Source of the DNA: Rhodanobacteraceae bacterium | Lineage (GTDB): Bacteria; Pseudomonadota; Gammaproteobacteria; Xanthomonadales; Rhodanobacteraceae | Length of the DNA: 64,000 nt | Reading direction: 5' to 3' | NCBI GenBank assembly: GCA_004299555.1 | Contig: SCQU01000002.1 | Location: 34,051-98,050 of the forward strand | Part shown: one piece after another, positions 45,516 through 54,711 of the stretch | How the letters are laid out: every line of letters begins with the position of its first letter | Position numbering within the stretch: position 1 is the stretch's first letter | Made by a program: the position numbers and the translations under genes | Notes under the pieces: model-generated | What the model saw: the letters and a program-made list of their open reading frames with translations, nothing else | Databases searched by the model: none | Told to the model about the DNA's origin: nothing

Positions 45516-45875
45516 GCCGGTTGCCATTCCATCGATGTCCAAAATGCTGAAAGCTTAGGCGCGCGTGCCGCACACGGCAACGCGTACAGGGTGGGCGTTG
45601 TGCCGCCGCCTACGAAGTGCCGGAAGTCACCACGCTGACATGACGCCGGTCAACGCGGCCGCAACGGCATGACGCATGATTCGTGCCAGCCGGCCTTGTG
45701 AAGCTATGTCAATGGGATCATATACATACGGGTGCGCAGTCCAGCCGTTGGGTGTCCGCGGACAGTCCGGCGGACAGTGCGGACAGCACCGCGCGCGTGC
45801 TGGATGCGGAAAAATGTGTACTCGTCCGTATAATAACGCTGCAGTTCCTGCAGCAGGCTGAAGGTTGAAATCCAC
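45516..45875. promoter_or_regulatory. Divergent control region between pcm-tolC and tetR
   Basis: This 360-base region separates the two divergent transcription units. It holds a TATAAT at 45829-45834 about 40 bases before the tetR start, an imperfect palindrome TACTCGTCCGTATA overlapping it (a possible autoregulatory operator), three copies of GCGGACAG at 45758, 45770 and 45779, and a CTGCAG pair at 45839 and 45848. An AT-rich stretch with TATATACATA lies near 45720. I see no coding region in it. Confidence 0.5.
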
Positions 45876-46517
45876 ATGAATGCGTCACCCGAACGTTGCA
45901 ACGGCCCCGGCCGGCCCAAGGACCTGGAAAAGCGCGCCGCGATTCTGGAAGCGGCCAAGCGCCTGTTTCCTGAACACGGCTTCGAGGGCACCAGCATGGA
46001 CGCGATTGCGGCCGAGGCCGGCGTCTCCAAGCTCACGGTATACAGCCATTTCGGCGACAAGGAATCGCTGTTCATCGAGACGATTCGCTGCAAGTGCGAC
46101 GCATTGCTGCCGGGTGAGCCGTTTGCGGTCGATGTGAATGCGCCGGTGCGCGGGCAGCTGCTCCGGGTGGCACGCGCGTTTTTCGGCCTGATGATGAGCG
46201 AGGGCGCGCTCGGCATGCATCGCACGCTGGTGGCAAGTTCGCAACATTCGCCCAAGCTTGCCAAATTGTTCTGGGAAGCCGGCCCCGTGCAGGTGCAAGC
46301 GGCGCTGGCCGAGATGCTGGGCAAGGAAGTCGCGGCCCGGCAGCTTGACATTGCCGATACCCACCGCGCCGCCAGCCAGTTTTTTGCCTTGCTGAAAGGC
46401 CAGCATCATTCGCGGATGCTGTTTGGCTGCGGCCGTCCCACGCCCGCCGAAACCGAGGCGCACCTTGAGGCCACGGTGGACATGTTTTTGCGGGCGTATG
46501 CCTACACCCGCGACTGA
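45876..46517 (+). CDS. TetR/AcrR-family transcriptional regulator
   Basis: This 213-residue repressor has an N-terminal HTH (about residues 20-65, with GTSMDAIAAEAGVSKLTVYSHFGDKESLF) and a C-terminal ligand domain that resembles the AcrR-like DUF family (TLVASSQHSPKLAKLFWEAGP). It diverges from pcm-tolC, so control of the efflux duct is likely, along with autoregulation. No RND pump genes are in the window. The effector is unknown. Confidence 0.9.
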   Translation: MNASPERCNGPGRPKDLEKRAAILEAAKRLFPEHGFEGTSMDAIAAEAGVSKLTVYSHFGDKESLFIETIRCKCDALLPGEPFAVDVNAPVRGQLLRVARAFFGLMMSEGALGMHRTLVASSQHSPKLAKLFWEAGPVQVQAALAEMLGKEVAARQLDIADTHRAASQFFALLKGQHHSRMLFGCGRPTPAETEAHLEATVDMFLRAYAYTRD

Positions 46518-46834
46518 GGGGCGCCGCGGGGCGTGGGCGCTCCGCCGGGTTTGGCCAGCGGCATCCCCGCGGCGATGAACCTGTATGCTGAACCTGCAGG
46601 TGCTCGGCTTTCAGCTGCCGTGCCGACGCGGAGCGACCCGTACGCGGGATGGCGGCTTGGGGGCAGCGCGCGGCAGTCTGGCCGGCACAAAAATCATAAC
46701 CACCCGAAACGATACCCGCACGCGCCACACCCGGTGCCGGTGGCCGGGTAGCGGCGTGCGACAAGGTTCCGGAAAGCCGAATCGGTCAGCGTGGCGCAGG
46801 TTGCGACGACCGCCGAATTGAAGATCCCGTCCTG
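46518..46834. other. Intergenic stretch without recognised feature
   Basis: The 317 bases between tetR and the glycosyltransferase gene show no convincing coding frame, RNA gene or terminator. It probably includes the promoter of the glycosyltransferase gene. Two short AT-rich patches occur near 46690-46700. Confidence 0.5.
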
Positions 46835-48421
46835 ATGAAGGCGTCATCCATTACAGGTCACCCGGCACGCTCGACGGTCTACGGACCGGCGCTGTGGCTG
46901 GCGCTGCTGCTGCCACTGGCGCTGCTGCTGCCACCGGTTCCGATCGATGAAACCCGTTACCTCACGGTTGCGTGGAACATGCTCGGCTCCGGCCAGTGGC
47001 TGGTGCCGACCATCGATGGCGCGTGGTATTCGGACAAGTCACCGCTGCTCTTCTGGCTGATCGCGGGCGGCTGGAAGCTGGCCGGCGTTTACACCTTCGT
47101 GGCGCGCGTCGAAGCCTTGATCATTGCGCTTGGCGTGTTGCTGGGCACGCGCCGGCTGGGCGCGCGGCTTGGTCTGGATGCGCGCGGCGCCGATGCCGCG
47201 CTGTGGTTGCTGGCGGGCTGCCTTGGTTTCACGGTATTTGCGACCGCGATCATGTTCGACCTGCTGCTCGCGCTGTGCGTGCTCGGCGCCGTACACGCGC
47301 TGCTGGACCTGGACGCCGGCAAATGGAAACGCGGGATGGCCGCGCTGGGCGTCATGCTCGGACTCGGCCTGCTGGCCAAGGGGCCAGTCATGTTGCTGCA
47401 CGTATTTGCGCTGGCAATGCTGGCGCCGCTGTGGAGCGCAACCGCGCGCGCGCACAAGGCGCGCTGGTACCTCGCGCTGCTCGCAGGTTTGCTGCTTGGC
47501 GTGCTGATCGTCGCGTGCTGGCTGCTGCCGGCCGCGTGGTACGCGGGACCGGCGTACTGGCAGCCGCTGCTGGACAAGGTCACGGGACGCGTGGTCGACA
47601 GTTTCGCGCACCGGCGGCCGTGGTGGTGGTACCTGCCATTGGTACCGGTGCTGGTATTGCCGTGGCTGCTGACGCTGCGTGCGCCGTGGGCGGCGTGGGC
47701 GGGGTTGTGGCGCAGCCGCCTTGGGGTTTTTCTTGCGTGCTGGTGGGTGCTGCCGTTCGTGGGCTTCTGCGCGATCAGCGGCAAGCAGATCCATTACCTG
47801 TTGCCGCTGCTGCCGGCGTGGGCCTTGGCCGGCGCGTGGCTGCTGCAGCAGGCAGGGGCCGGCGTCAGGCGCGCCTGGCTGGCGGTGCTTGCGCTGGTGG
47901 CTGCGGTCGGCATCGCGGGGCTGCCGTGGCTGGCGGCCGCGCAGTTTGCTGTTCCGGTGCGGCCGGCGGTGGCGGGTCTGGCACTGGTGCCGGTGGCGGT
48001 GATACTGGGCGTGTGGTGCGGCTGGGGGCGCGACGTGCGCGGACTCGCGTTGTACGCCACCGCGTTGCTGTCGGCGACGGCGCTCGCGGGGGCGTTCGCG
48101 TACTGGCCCGCGCTGGATGTGGCGCCGGAAGCCGGGTTCGTACGCCAGACCTTGGAGGCGCGGATACCGCTGGCGACCATCGAACCTGCCAATGGCCTGT
48201 TTGGCTACAGCGGGCGCCTGCGCGAGCCGGTGCCGTGGATTGCCGGCACCGCGGTGCAGGCCTGGTGCCGGGCGCACCCCAACGGCATTCTGCTGACGAC
48301 CGGCCGCCACGACGAACCAAAGTCCGTGGCGCCGTTGAAGACCTGGCCCTACGTCCTTTCCGGTGACCATCGCATTGCCGCGTGGCACGCGGCTGCGGTG
48401 CTGGGGGCAGCGCGCCGCTGA
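46835..48421 (+). CDS. ArnT/PMT-like glycosyltransferase family 39 membrane protein
   Basis: This 528-residue protein has about twelve membrane segments and the GT-C hallmark in the first periplasmic loop: IDETRYLTVAWNML (Asp-Glu near residues 33-34), then WYSDKSPLLFW. ArnT adds 4-amino-4-deoxyarabinose to lipid A using an undecaprenyl-phosphate donor. This one lies alone, with no arn operon genes, so the transferred sugar and acceptor are unknown. It ends 67 bases before an M28 peptidase on the same strand. Confidence 0.82.
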   Translation: MKASSITGHPARSTVYGPALWLALLLPLALLLPPVPIDETRYLTVAWNMLGSGQWLVPTIDGAWYSDKSPLLFWLIAGGWKLAGVYTFVARVEALIIALGVLLGTRRLGARLGLDARGADAALWLLAGCLGFTVFATAIMFDLLLALCVLGAVHALLDLDAGKWKRGMAALGVMLGLGLLAKGPVMLLHVFALAMLAPLWSATARAHKARWYLALLAGLLLGVLIVACWLLPAAWYAGPAYWQPLLDKVTGRVVDSFAHRRPWWWYLPLVPVLVLPWLLTLRAPWAAWAGLWRSRLGVFLACWWVLPFVGFCAISGKQIHYLLPLLPAWALAGAWLLQQAGAGVRRAWLAVLALVAAVGIAGLPWLAAAQFAVPVRPAVAGLALVPVAVILGVWCGWGRDVRGLALYATALLSATALAGAFAYWPALDVAPEAGFVRQTLEARIPLATIEPANGLFGYSGRLREPVPWIAGTAVQAWCRAHPNGILLTTGRHDEPKSVAPLKTWPYVLSGDHRIAAWHAAAVLGAARR

Positions 48422-48488
48422 CCTCTGTCACATGCGGGCCCGCCGGCAACGGACTAGGCTCGGTGGATCATCCTTGGAGGGAAGGATC

Positions 48489-49961
48489 ATGCCGCGTCTC
48501 GGTTGGTTGTCCGCGCTGGTGGCCGGCGCGTTGGTTACCGGCGTTGTCGCAGCGGCGCCGCCGCCCGTCAACATGCATCCCCAATTGCGGGCGATCGCCG
48601 GCGCAGTCCAGGCTTCGAACCTGCATGCGACCGATGTCGCGCTGGTGGCGTTTGGTACCCGCCATACGCTTTCCACCACCACCTCGAAGACCCGCGGCAT
48701 CGGTGCCGCGCGGCGCTGGGTCAAGGCGCGCTTCGCGGCCATTTCCAAAGCCTGCAACGGTTGCCTGGCCATCGTCGAGCCGGCACAGGCATTCAACGGT
48801 CCGCGGATGCCGAAGGCCGGCGCCGAGGTAAAGAATGTCGTCGCGATCCAGCGCGGCACCGCTGATCCCAGTCGCGTGATCGTGATCACCGCGCATCTGG
48901 ATTCGCGCAACAACAACGTGATGGATGCGACGGGCGGTGCGCCGGGCGCGAACGATGACGCCGCGGGCGTGGCGGCGCTGCTGGAAACGGCGCGCGTGTT
49001 GTCCAAGTACAAATTCCCGGCGACGCTGGTGTATTCCGCCGACGATGGCGAGGAACAGGGCCTCTACGGCGGCCGCATCATCGCGCAGTACGCGGTCGAT
49101 CAGGGTTGGAACGTCGAGGCCGACCTCAACAACGACATGGTGGGCAACGACCACGGCGGCAACGGCGTGTACGACCCGCACACCATTCGCGTATTCTCGG
49201 AAGGCACCAAGGCCAACGAGACGCTGAAGCAAGCGGCGTATCGCCGCTACCACGGCGGCGGCGTGGATTCGCCTTCGCGCAACCTCGCGCGTTACATGCA
49301 AGTCCTGGCGGCGCAATATCTCGATGATTTTCACGTCGAAATGATCTATCGCACCGATCGCTGGGGCCGCTCGGGCGACCAGGTGCCGTTCCTTGAACAG
49401 GGCTTTCCGGCGGTGCGCCTGTCCGAATCGAACGAGGACTACGATCGCCAACACCAATATGTACGCGTTGAAAACGGCGTGCATTACGGCGACGTCGTGA
49501 AATGGGTGGACTTTGACTACCTCGCCAACGTCACGCGTCTGGACGCGATCACGATGGCCTCGTTGGCGATGGCGCCGGAGCCGCCGGCCGGTCTCACGGG
49601 CAAGGGCGCGGTGGCCTACGACACGACCCTCAACTGGAAGCCGGTCAAGGGTGCGGCCAGCTACAACATCTGGTGGCGCGCGACGACCGCACCGCAGTGG
49701 CAGCACATGCAGGCGGCGGACGGCAAGGACTCGGCGGTGGTCAAAAACGTCATCCTGGATGATTTCTTCTTTGGCGTTTCCGCCGTGAGTGCAGACGGCT
49801 GGGAGAGCCCGGTGGAGTTCCCGGGCTTTGCCGGCAGCTTCACGCGCTCGCCCGCGCTGGGGGCCGACGGCAAGCCGGTGGTTCAGCGTTACCCGAGTGC
49901 GTTCGGCAAGTACGGCGGCGGTCCGGTCGGCCCGGCGTCATGGCAGAAAAACAGCGATTGA
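48489..49961 (+). CDS. Secreted M28-family metallopeptidase
   Basis: This 490-residue zinc peptidase has a signal peptide (about 1-22) and the M28 metal-ligand set: HLDSR, GANDDAAG, the catalytic DDGEEQGLYG, NNDMVGND, and a distal His in DYDRQHQYV. The C-terminal 100 residues form a fibronectin-like domain (WKPVKGAASYNIWWR). M28 enzymes are aminopeptidases or carboxypeptidases. ATG 48489 follows GGAGGG. It should act in the periplasm or outside. Confidence 0.9.
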   Translation: MPRLGWLSALVAGALVTGVVAAAPPPVNMHPQLRAIAGAVQASNLHATDVALVAFGTRHTLSTTTSKTRGIGAARRWVKARFAAISKACNGCLAIVEPAQAFNGPRMPKAGAEVKNVVAIQRGTADPSRVIVITAHLDSRNNNVMDATGGAPGANDDAAGVAALLETARVLSKYKFPATLVYSADDGEEQGLYGGRIIAQYAVDQGWNVEADLNNDMVGNDHGGNGVYDPHTIRVFSEGTKANETLKQAAYRRYHGGGVDSPSRNLARYMQVLAAQYLDDFHVEMIYRTDRWGRSGDQVPFLEQGFPAVRLSESNEDYDRQHQYVRVENGVHYGDVVKWVDFDYLANVTRLDAITMASLAMAPEPPAGLTGKGAVAYDTTLNWKPVKGAASYNIWWRATTAPQWQHMQAADGKDSAVVKNVILDDFFFGVSAVSADGWESPVEFPGFAGSFTRSPALGADGKPVVQRYPSAFGKYGGGPVGPASWQKNSD

Positions 49962-50004
49962 TGGCGGGGCATCCCCCCGCGCCCGCGGCGCGACCCCCTT
50001 CGTA

Positions 50005-50215
50005 AACGAAGGGGGTGACTGGGCGGGTCTTCCCTCGTCGGAACGAAGGGGATGACTGGGCGGGTCTTCTCCCTTCGAAACGAAGGGGATGACTGGGCGG
50101 GTCTTCCCGCGTCGGAACGAAGGGGGTGACTGGCTGGGTCTTCCCTCGTCGGAACGAAGGGGGTGACTGGCTGGGTCTTTCCCCCTTCGGAACGAAGGGG
50201 GATTGAGGGGGATGG
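50005..50215. repeat. Tandem 37-base repeat (about 5.5 copies) with GAAGGGGG core
   Basis: Between the M28 gene and hrpB (a 411-base gap) the word AACGAAGGGG recurs at 50005, 50042, 50079, 50116, 50153 and 50191, a period of 37 (once 38). Each unit reads roughly AACGAAGGGG, then TGACTGG, then GGGTCTTCCC, then TCG. CCCCCTTCG opens the tract and occurs again near its end, so the outer parts can pair. It ends in GGGGATTGAGGGGGATG, the same tail seen near 63800 and 63930. No gene is visible in the rest of the gap. Confidence 0.85.
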
Positions 50216-50372
50216 TCTTTGGCACACGTTCACCCCAACCTGCGCATGTCCGCGTTCCCCCGGTGCTGACGCGTCGACCTCTTCTCACGGAAGGGATGAT
50301 TTTCTTCCGCCTTCGGAACCAAGGGCGGAGCGTAGCGGACGCGCGCAGTGCGAGAGGAGGCGGTTCTGCGTT

Positions 50373-53063
50373 CTACGAGCGGCGTTTGGTGCGGTGCGTT
50401 GGCACCGCGTTCCACGGATCATCCGGCCACGGGTGCCTGGGATAGCGCCCCTTCAGTTCCTTTTTCACCTCTGCGTAGGTGTGATCCCAAAACCCGCGCA
50501 GATCCTGCGTAACCTGGATCGGGCGGCCCGCCGGCGACAGCAGATGCAGCGTCACCGGCATGCGGCCATGGGCGACCCGTGGGGTTTCGGCCAGGCCAAA
50601 AAGTTCCTGCAGTTTCACCGCGAGCACCGGCGAGGCGGCGGTGTCTGATCCTTGTGCGTCGGTGTTGTAATCGAGCCGGTACGCCCGCCCGCTGGGTACC
50701 GTGATTGCCTCGGGCGCGGCGGTATCCAGCAGCTGGCGCTGGCGGTAGTCGAGCAGCGACGCGAACGCGTTCGACAGCGCTGCCGGGGTCAACGCGCCGA
50801 GCTTGCGTTTGCCATACAGCGTCGGCGCCAGCCAGCTCTCGAGGGTAGCCAGCAGCGCGGCGTCGGAAACCTCGGGCAGGTTCGTTTCGGGCAGTGCCGC
50901 ATGCAGCCAGGCGATGCGCTGACGCAGCTGCCGCGCGGCGCCGGTCCACGGCAACGCGTCGATCCCGTGTGCGCGGATGGTCGCCAGCAGCGCCGGCAGT
51001 GCGTCGTCGGCGGTCGGCGGAACGCCCTTGCGCTCCATGACGATCGCGTCGAAGCGCGCCACCTCGAAGGCTTCCACGGTGCCGCTCGCATTTTGCCGCA
51101 CCCTGCGTTCATGCACGATGCGCCGCGGATACGCACGCACGAGCAGCGCCGGGTCGAATGGTGCGGCCGCGAGGATCAGGCTGTCGCGCGCGTCGAAGCG
51201 GGCCTCCGCGACGATCAGCCAGGGTTCGCCAAACAGCACGGACGCTTCGTGCAGCCGTGCGCCGTGCCCGTTGGCCAGCAGGTACCGGCGCGGATCGTCC
51301 GCGTCCCGCCTGGCCACGCGATCCGGAAACGCATGCAGCAGCAGGTTGCCGACGCTGAGTGCATTCGGTGCTCCGCTGACGGCATGGCGTACGTCGAGCC
51401 GCTTGCGCCATCCGCGTGCGGCCTGCTCGATCGCGGCGAGCGCGCCCGCGTTGGCGTCACGCGCCGCGCGTGCGCCACCGTCGCGGAAGCGGTGCAGGGC
51501 AGCGATGCGTACGCGCAGGTCGTCGTTGAATGCACCACGCAGCGGCGAGCGTGCTTCCAGTATCGCCAGCAGGTCGGCCACCAACGCGCGCAGCGGGTGC
51601 GGCGCCGCTTGTGCCGCCGCGGCCAGGCGCGGCGTTGTGCCAAGTTGCAACAGCGCGCGGCCGGCGGGGGTGATGCGCAGGTCCGTATCCAGCGCGCCAA
51701 GGCGTTGCAACAGTTCGCGTGCCTGCGCCAGCGCGCCCGCCGGGGGCGGGTCCAACCAGTGCAGGGCCGCGATGTCCGCGCCAATGCCCCAGGCAGCCAG
51801 TTCCAGCGCGAGGCCCGACAGTTCCACCTGCGCGATTTCCGGCGTGCGCGCCGGTTCCAGCCGCTGGCTTTCCGGCCACAAGCGGTATGCGACGCCCGGC
51901 GCAACGCGGCCCGCGCGTCCCGCGCGCTGCTCGGCCGACGCTTGCGAAATGCTGATGGTGGCAAGCCGCGTCAGGCCCGAGTTCGGGTCGAACCGCGGCT
52001 CGCGCGCAAGGCCGCCGTCGACCACCGCACGAATCCCGGGCACCGTGATGGATGACTCGGCGACGTTGGTCGCAAGGATCACGCGCCGGGTGCCTGGTTC
52101 GGCCGGTGTCAGTGCAGCCTGCTGGTCGGCCATGGACAGCTCGCCGTGCAGCGGCAGGATTTCGATGCTGGCGCGAAATACCCCTCTCCCTTCGGGAGAG
52201 GGGTTGGAGCGAGGGTTCGGATCTGGTGCGCGTTCCCGAACCCTCACCCGGCCTGACTCGCGCCACCCGTGGCGCTCGCCCCTTTGGGGCCAGCTTCGCT
52301 GTTCCGCAGGCGCTCCCGGCGCCTGCAGGTCGGCCACCCTCTCCCGAAGGGAGAGGGTTTGTTGCAACATCCGCTGCGTCTGCGCAATTTCGCGCCGCCC
52401 CGGCAGGAACACCAGCACGTCGCCGTTGGTTTCGCTGAGTGCCCGTTGGACGCTGCGGCCCACCTGGGCGGGCAGCGGCTCGTCACGCCGCGCGGGGGGA
52501 TGCTCGACCCGCACCGGAAACGCGCGGCCTTCACTGCGCAAAACCGGTGCGTCGAACCATGGTGCGATCCGGGCATCGTCGAGCGTGGCCGACATCACGA
52601 TCAAGCGCAGGTCGGGGCGAAGCGCGGCCTGCACGTCGAGCGCCAACGCCGCACCCAGGTCGCCGGCCAGATGCCGTTCGTGGAACTCATCGAAGATGAT
52701 CGCGCCGACGGCGGGCAGTTCCGGGTCGTCCTGCAGCATGCGGGTCAGGATGCCCTCGGTGACGACCAGGATGCGCGTCGCGGCCGACACCCGGGTTTCA
52801 AAGCGGATCCGGTAACCGACGGTTTGTCCCACGGCCTCGTCGCGTTCTGCGGCCATGAACGCCGCCGCCGCGCGCGCCGCGATCCGACGGGGTTCCAGCA
52901 GCACGACCTGTCGGCCGGCCAGCCACGGTGCGTCGAGCAAAGCGGGCGGTACCTGGGTGGTCTTGCCGGCGCCCGGTGGCGCGGTCAGGACCAGACGCGG
53001 GTATGCCGCCAGGCTGGCGCGGATGCGCGGCACCAGGGGGGTGATGGGAAAGGGCCCAGGCAT
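50373..53063 (-). CDS. hrpB: ATP-dependent helicase HrpB with an in-frame repeat insert
   Basis: This 896-residue DEAH-type helicase has APPGAGKTTQVPPAL (Walker A), DEFHERHL (Walker B), SATLD and QRAGRAGRV, followed by the HrpB-specific C-terminal domains. Residues about 236-294 (nucleotides 52181-52357) do not belong to the family. They are encoded by a palindromic repeat and read LSLRERV ... NPSPEGRG, lying between the FLPGRREI strand and the LPLHGELS strand of the second RecA domain. The insert is exactly 177 bases, so the frame is kept. ATG 53063 is preferred over a start 63 bases upstream. The substrate of HrpB is unknown. Confidence 0.92.
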   Translation of the reverse strand: MPGPFPITPLVPRIRASLAAYPRLVLTAPPGAGKTTQVPPALLDAPWLAGRQVVLLEPRRIAARAAAAFMAAERDEAVGQTVGYRIRFETRVSAATRILVVTEGILTRMLQDDPELPAVGAIIFDEFHERHLAGDLGAALALDVQAALRPDLRLIVMSATLDDARIAPWFDAPVLRSEGRAFPVRVEHPPARRDEPLPAQVGRSVQRALSETNGDVLVFLPGRREIAQTQRMLQQTLSLRERVADLQAPGAPAEQRSWPQRGERHGWRESGRVRVRERAPDPNPRSNPSPEGRGVFRASIEILPLHGELSMADQQAALTPAEPGTRRVILATNVAESSITVPGIRAVVDGGLAREPRFDPNSGLTRLATISISQASAEQRAGRAGRVAPGVAYRLWPESQRLEPARTPEIAQVELSGLALELAAWGIGADIAALHWLDPPPAGALAQARELLQRLGALDTDLRITPAGRALLQLGTTPRLAAAAQAAPHPLRALVADLLAILEARSPLRGAFNDDLRVRIAALHRFRDGGARAARDANAGALAAIEQAARGWRKRLDVRHAVSGAPNALSVGNLLLHAFPDRVARRDADDPRRYLLANGHGARLHEASVLFGEPWLIVAEARFDARDSLILAAAPFDPALLVRAYPRRIVHERRVRQNASGTVEAFEVARFDAIVMERKGVPPTADDALPALLATIRAHGIDALPWTGAARQLRQRIAWLHAALPETNLPEVSDAALLATLESWLAPTLYGKRKLGALTPAALSNAFASLLDYRQRQLLDTAAPEAITVPSGRAYRLDYNTDAQGSDTAASPVLAVKLQELFGLAETPRVAHGRMPVTLHLLSPAGRPIQVTQDLRGFWDHTYAEVKKELKGRYPRHPWPDDPWNAVPTHRTKRRS
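52181..52357. repeat. Multi-hairpin palindromic repeat inserted within hrpB
   Basis: This 177-base element is bounded by two matching hairpins: CCCCTCTCCC-TTC-GGGAGAGGGG at 52181-52203 and CCCTCTCCC-GAA-GGGAGAGGG at 52337-52357. In between lie GAGGGTTCGG/CCGAACCCTC (52211/52236), GCGCCAC/GTGGCGC (52260-52275), GCCCC-TTT-GGGGC (52278-52290) and CAGGCGC/GCGCCTG (52307-52325). Such CCCTCTCCC repeats are normally intergenic in this order. Here the element lies within an open reading frame, and its length is a multiple of three. Confidence 0.88.
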
Positions 53064-53256
53064 TCCGCCATTGTCGGGGCGCCTGCGGGGTTTGTGCATC
53101 CACTGCAGTGCATCGGCGGCCGTCATCTCCCGTTTTCAAACGGTCGTTACCGATTGCCAGAAGCTGACCACATGCGACCCGCAACTTGAAACGCTCACGG
53201 CGGGGCCTTTGTCGTTATCGTCCTCAGGACACGCCGTCGCATACGGTTGGCGCCGC

Positions 53257-53775
53257 TCAGGCGGTGGACTTCCAGTGGCCGCGGGCCTGGCGATAGCGGC
53301 GCTGGTGGCGCAGGTTGTAGAGGTACGCCACCGAGATCGCTGCCAGACGTCGGTAGCGCGCGTCGTGGTACACCCCGCATGCACGCGGGCACAGGTGCCG
53401 GGTCGCGGGACCGCCGAGGTTCTCGTGCATGGCGCCGGGCTTGGCCAGGCTCACGACGTCAGCGTCGGTATAGCGTCCATTGAAGCCGGGGTGGGCGGCT
53501 TGCGTTGGCCCAACGGCGCACGCGTGCGGTACCGCGCAATGAACCGGCCGAGTTGCTGGCGCGAGTAGCCGCCCGTGTGCTGCAGGTAGCGAATCACCAG
53601 CCCCTTCTCGGATCGCGTGAGGGTCACGTAGCGGAACCGGCGCAGCACGGCCAGGACGTGCACCTGACGCTCTGCTTCCGTCGCCGCGGCGACCCGTGGG
53701 ACCAGGCCGGCGGTACCGGCCATAACTGTTCCAGGCTCTCCAGGCTGGTGCGCGGATCGTCATGCAGGGTCAAGA
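53257..53775 (-). pseudogene. Remnant of an integrase-core (IS481-like) transposase
   Basis: Between hrpB and tatD the minus strand holds pieces of one transposase in three frames: RTSLESLEQL (near 53740), then VLRRFRY ... GYSRQQLGRFIARYR (53451-53723), then RYTDADVVSLAK ... LCPRACGVY ... AISVAYLYNLR (ending 53257). These match, in order, the N-terminal helix-turn-helix half of a family of integrase-type transposases. The frame changes near 53700 and again near 53490. The catalytic DDE domain is absent, so it is a dead fragment. No terminal inverted repeats were found. The flanks 53064-53256 and 53776-53897 hold nothing else I can recognise. Confidence 0.75.
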
Positions 53776-53897
53776 TCATCTCCGGACGATCGACGACCCG
53801 CTACCTCCGCCCAGACTCATCCGATGTTGGACAGGGCAGCCCGTTGTGGCGCAGCGTCGTTTTGCTACGCTGGCTCGTCCTGTTTCCGCAAACCGTC

Positions 53898-54689
53898 ATG
53901 CAACTCATCGACATTGGTGCCAACCTGACGCACGAATCGTTCCGGCACGACCTGGATGCGGTGTTGCAGCGCGCTGTTGCGGCGGGCGTCGCGCAGATGG
54001 TCGTAACCGGGGCCTCGCGCACCGACAGCGTGCGGGCGTTGGCGCTGGCACGCGCGCACCCGGACAGGTTGCATGCGACCGCGGGCGTGCATCCACACCA
54101 CGCGGGTGACTACGGTGCCGACACCGATGCGTTGTTGCGTGCGTTGGCGCGCGAGCCGGAAGTCGTCGCGGTGGGCGAGACGGGGCTCGATTATTTTCGC
54201 GACCTGTCGCCGCGACCGGCGCAGCAGGCCGCGTTCGAGAAGCAGCTCGCCATCGCCGTCGAGCTGCAGATGCCGCTGTTTTTGCACCAGCGCGATGCGC
54301 ACGCGGACTTCCTGGCGCTGCTGAAAGCCGCACGCGACCGCGTGCCGGCCGTCGTCGTGCATTGCTTTACCGACACACGGCGGGCGCTGTTCGATTATCT
54401 CGATCTCGATTGCCACATCGGCATCACCGGCTGGGTCTGCGACGAACGGCGCGGGACGCACCTGCGCGATTTGGTGCGCGACATTCCAGCCGGCCGCCTG
54501 ATGCTGGAAACCGACGCGCCCTACCTGCTGCCGCGTGATCTCAGGCCGCAGCCAGCGGCGCGACGCAATGAACCGCTGTACCTTGCGCACATCTGCGCGG
54601 TGGTGGCGACGCTTCGCGGTGAAGCGCCTGCGGTGACGGCTGCCAACGCAACCGCGACCGCACGCCAGTTTTTCCGGTTGGATGCATAG
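53898..54689 (+). CDS. tatD: TatD-family DNase
   Basis: This 263-residue metal-dependent nuclease has DIGANLTH, AGVHPHHA, GETGLDY, the HQRDAHADF and HCFTDT metal ligands, and ETDAPYLLPRD near the end. TatD proteins cleave DNA in repair and degradation. ATG 53898 gives the standard N-terminus. It converges on the rluE-like gene by 22 bases. Confidence 0.93.
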   Translation: MQLIDIGANLTHESFRHDLDAVLQRAVAAGVAQMVVTGASRTDSVRALALARAHPDRLHATAGVHPHHAGDYGADTDALLRALAREPEVVAVGETGLDYFRDLSPRPAQQAAFEKQLAIAVELQMPLFLHQRDAHADFLALLKAARDRVPAVVVHCFTDTRRALFDYLDLDCHIGITGWVCDERRGTHLRDLVRDIPAGRLMLETDAPYLLPRDLRPQPAARRNEPLYLAHICAVVATLRGEAPAVTAANATATARQFFRLDA

Positions 54690-54711
54690 ACGCGGCGATC
54701 ACCGCGCGCGG

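Noticed and set aside
46072..46764. Long minus-strand frame of 230 codons opposite tetR and the following gap.
   Set aside because: It is Arg/Pro-rich, typical of antisense frames in high-GC genes, lacks a family signature, and tetR on the plus strand is clearly real.
50005..50215. 37-base tandem repeat considered as iterons of a replication origin.
   Set aside because: It lies between converging housekeeping genes with no dnaA, rep or parAB genes and shows hairpin-type symmetry shared with another intergenic tract.
53136..53384. Minus-strand frame of 82 codons after hrpB, possible small gene.
   Set aside because: It overlaps the transposase remnant in another frame and has no recognisable pattern or ribosome-binding site.
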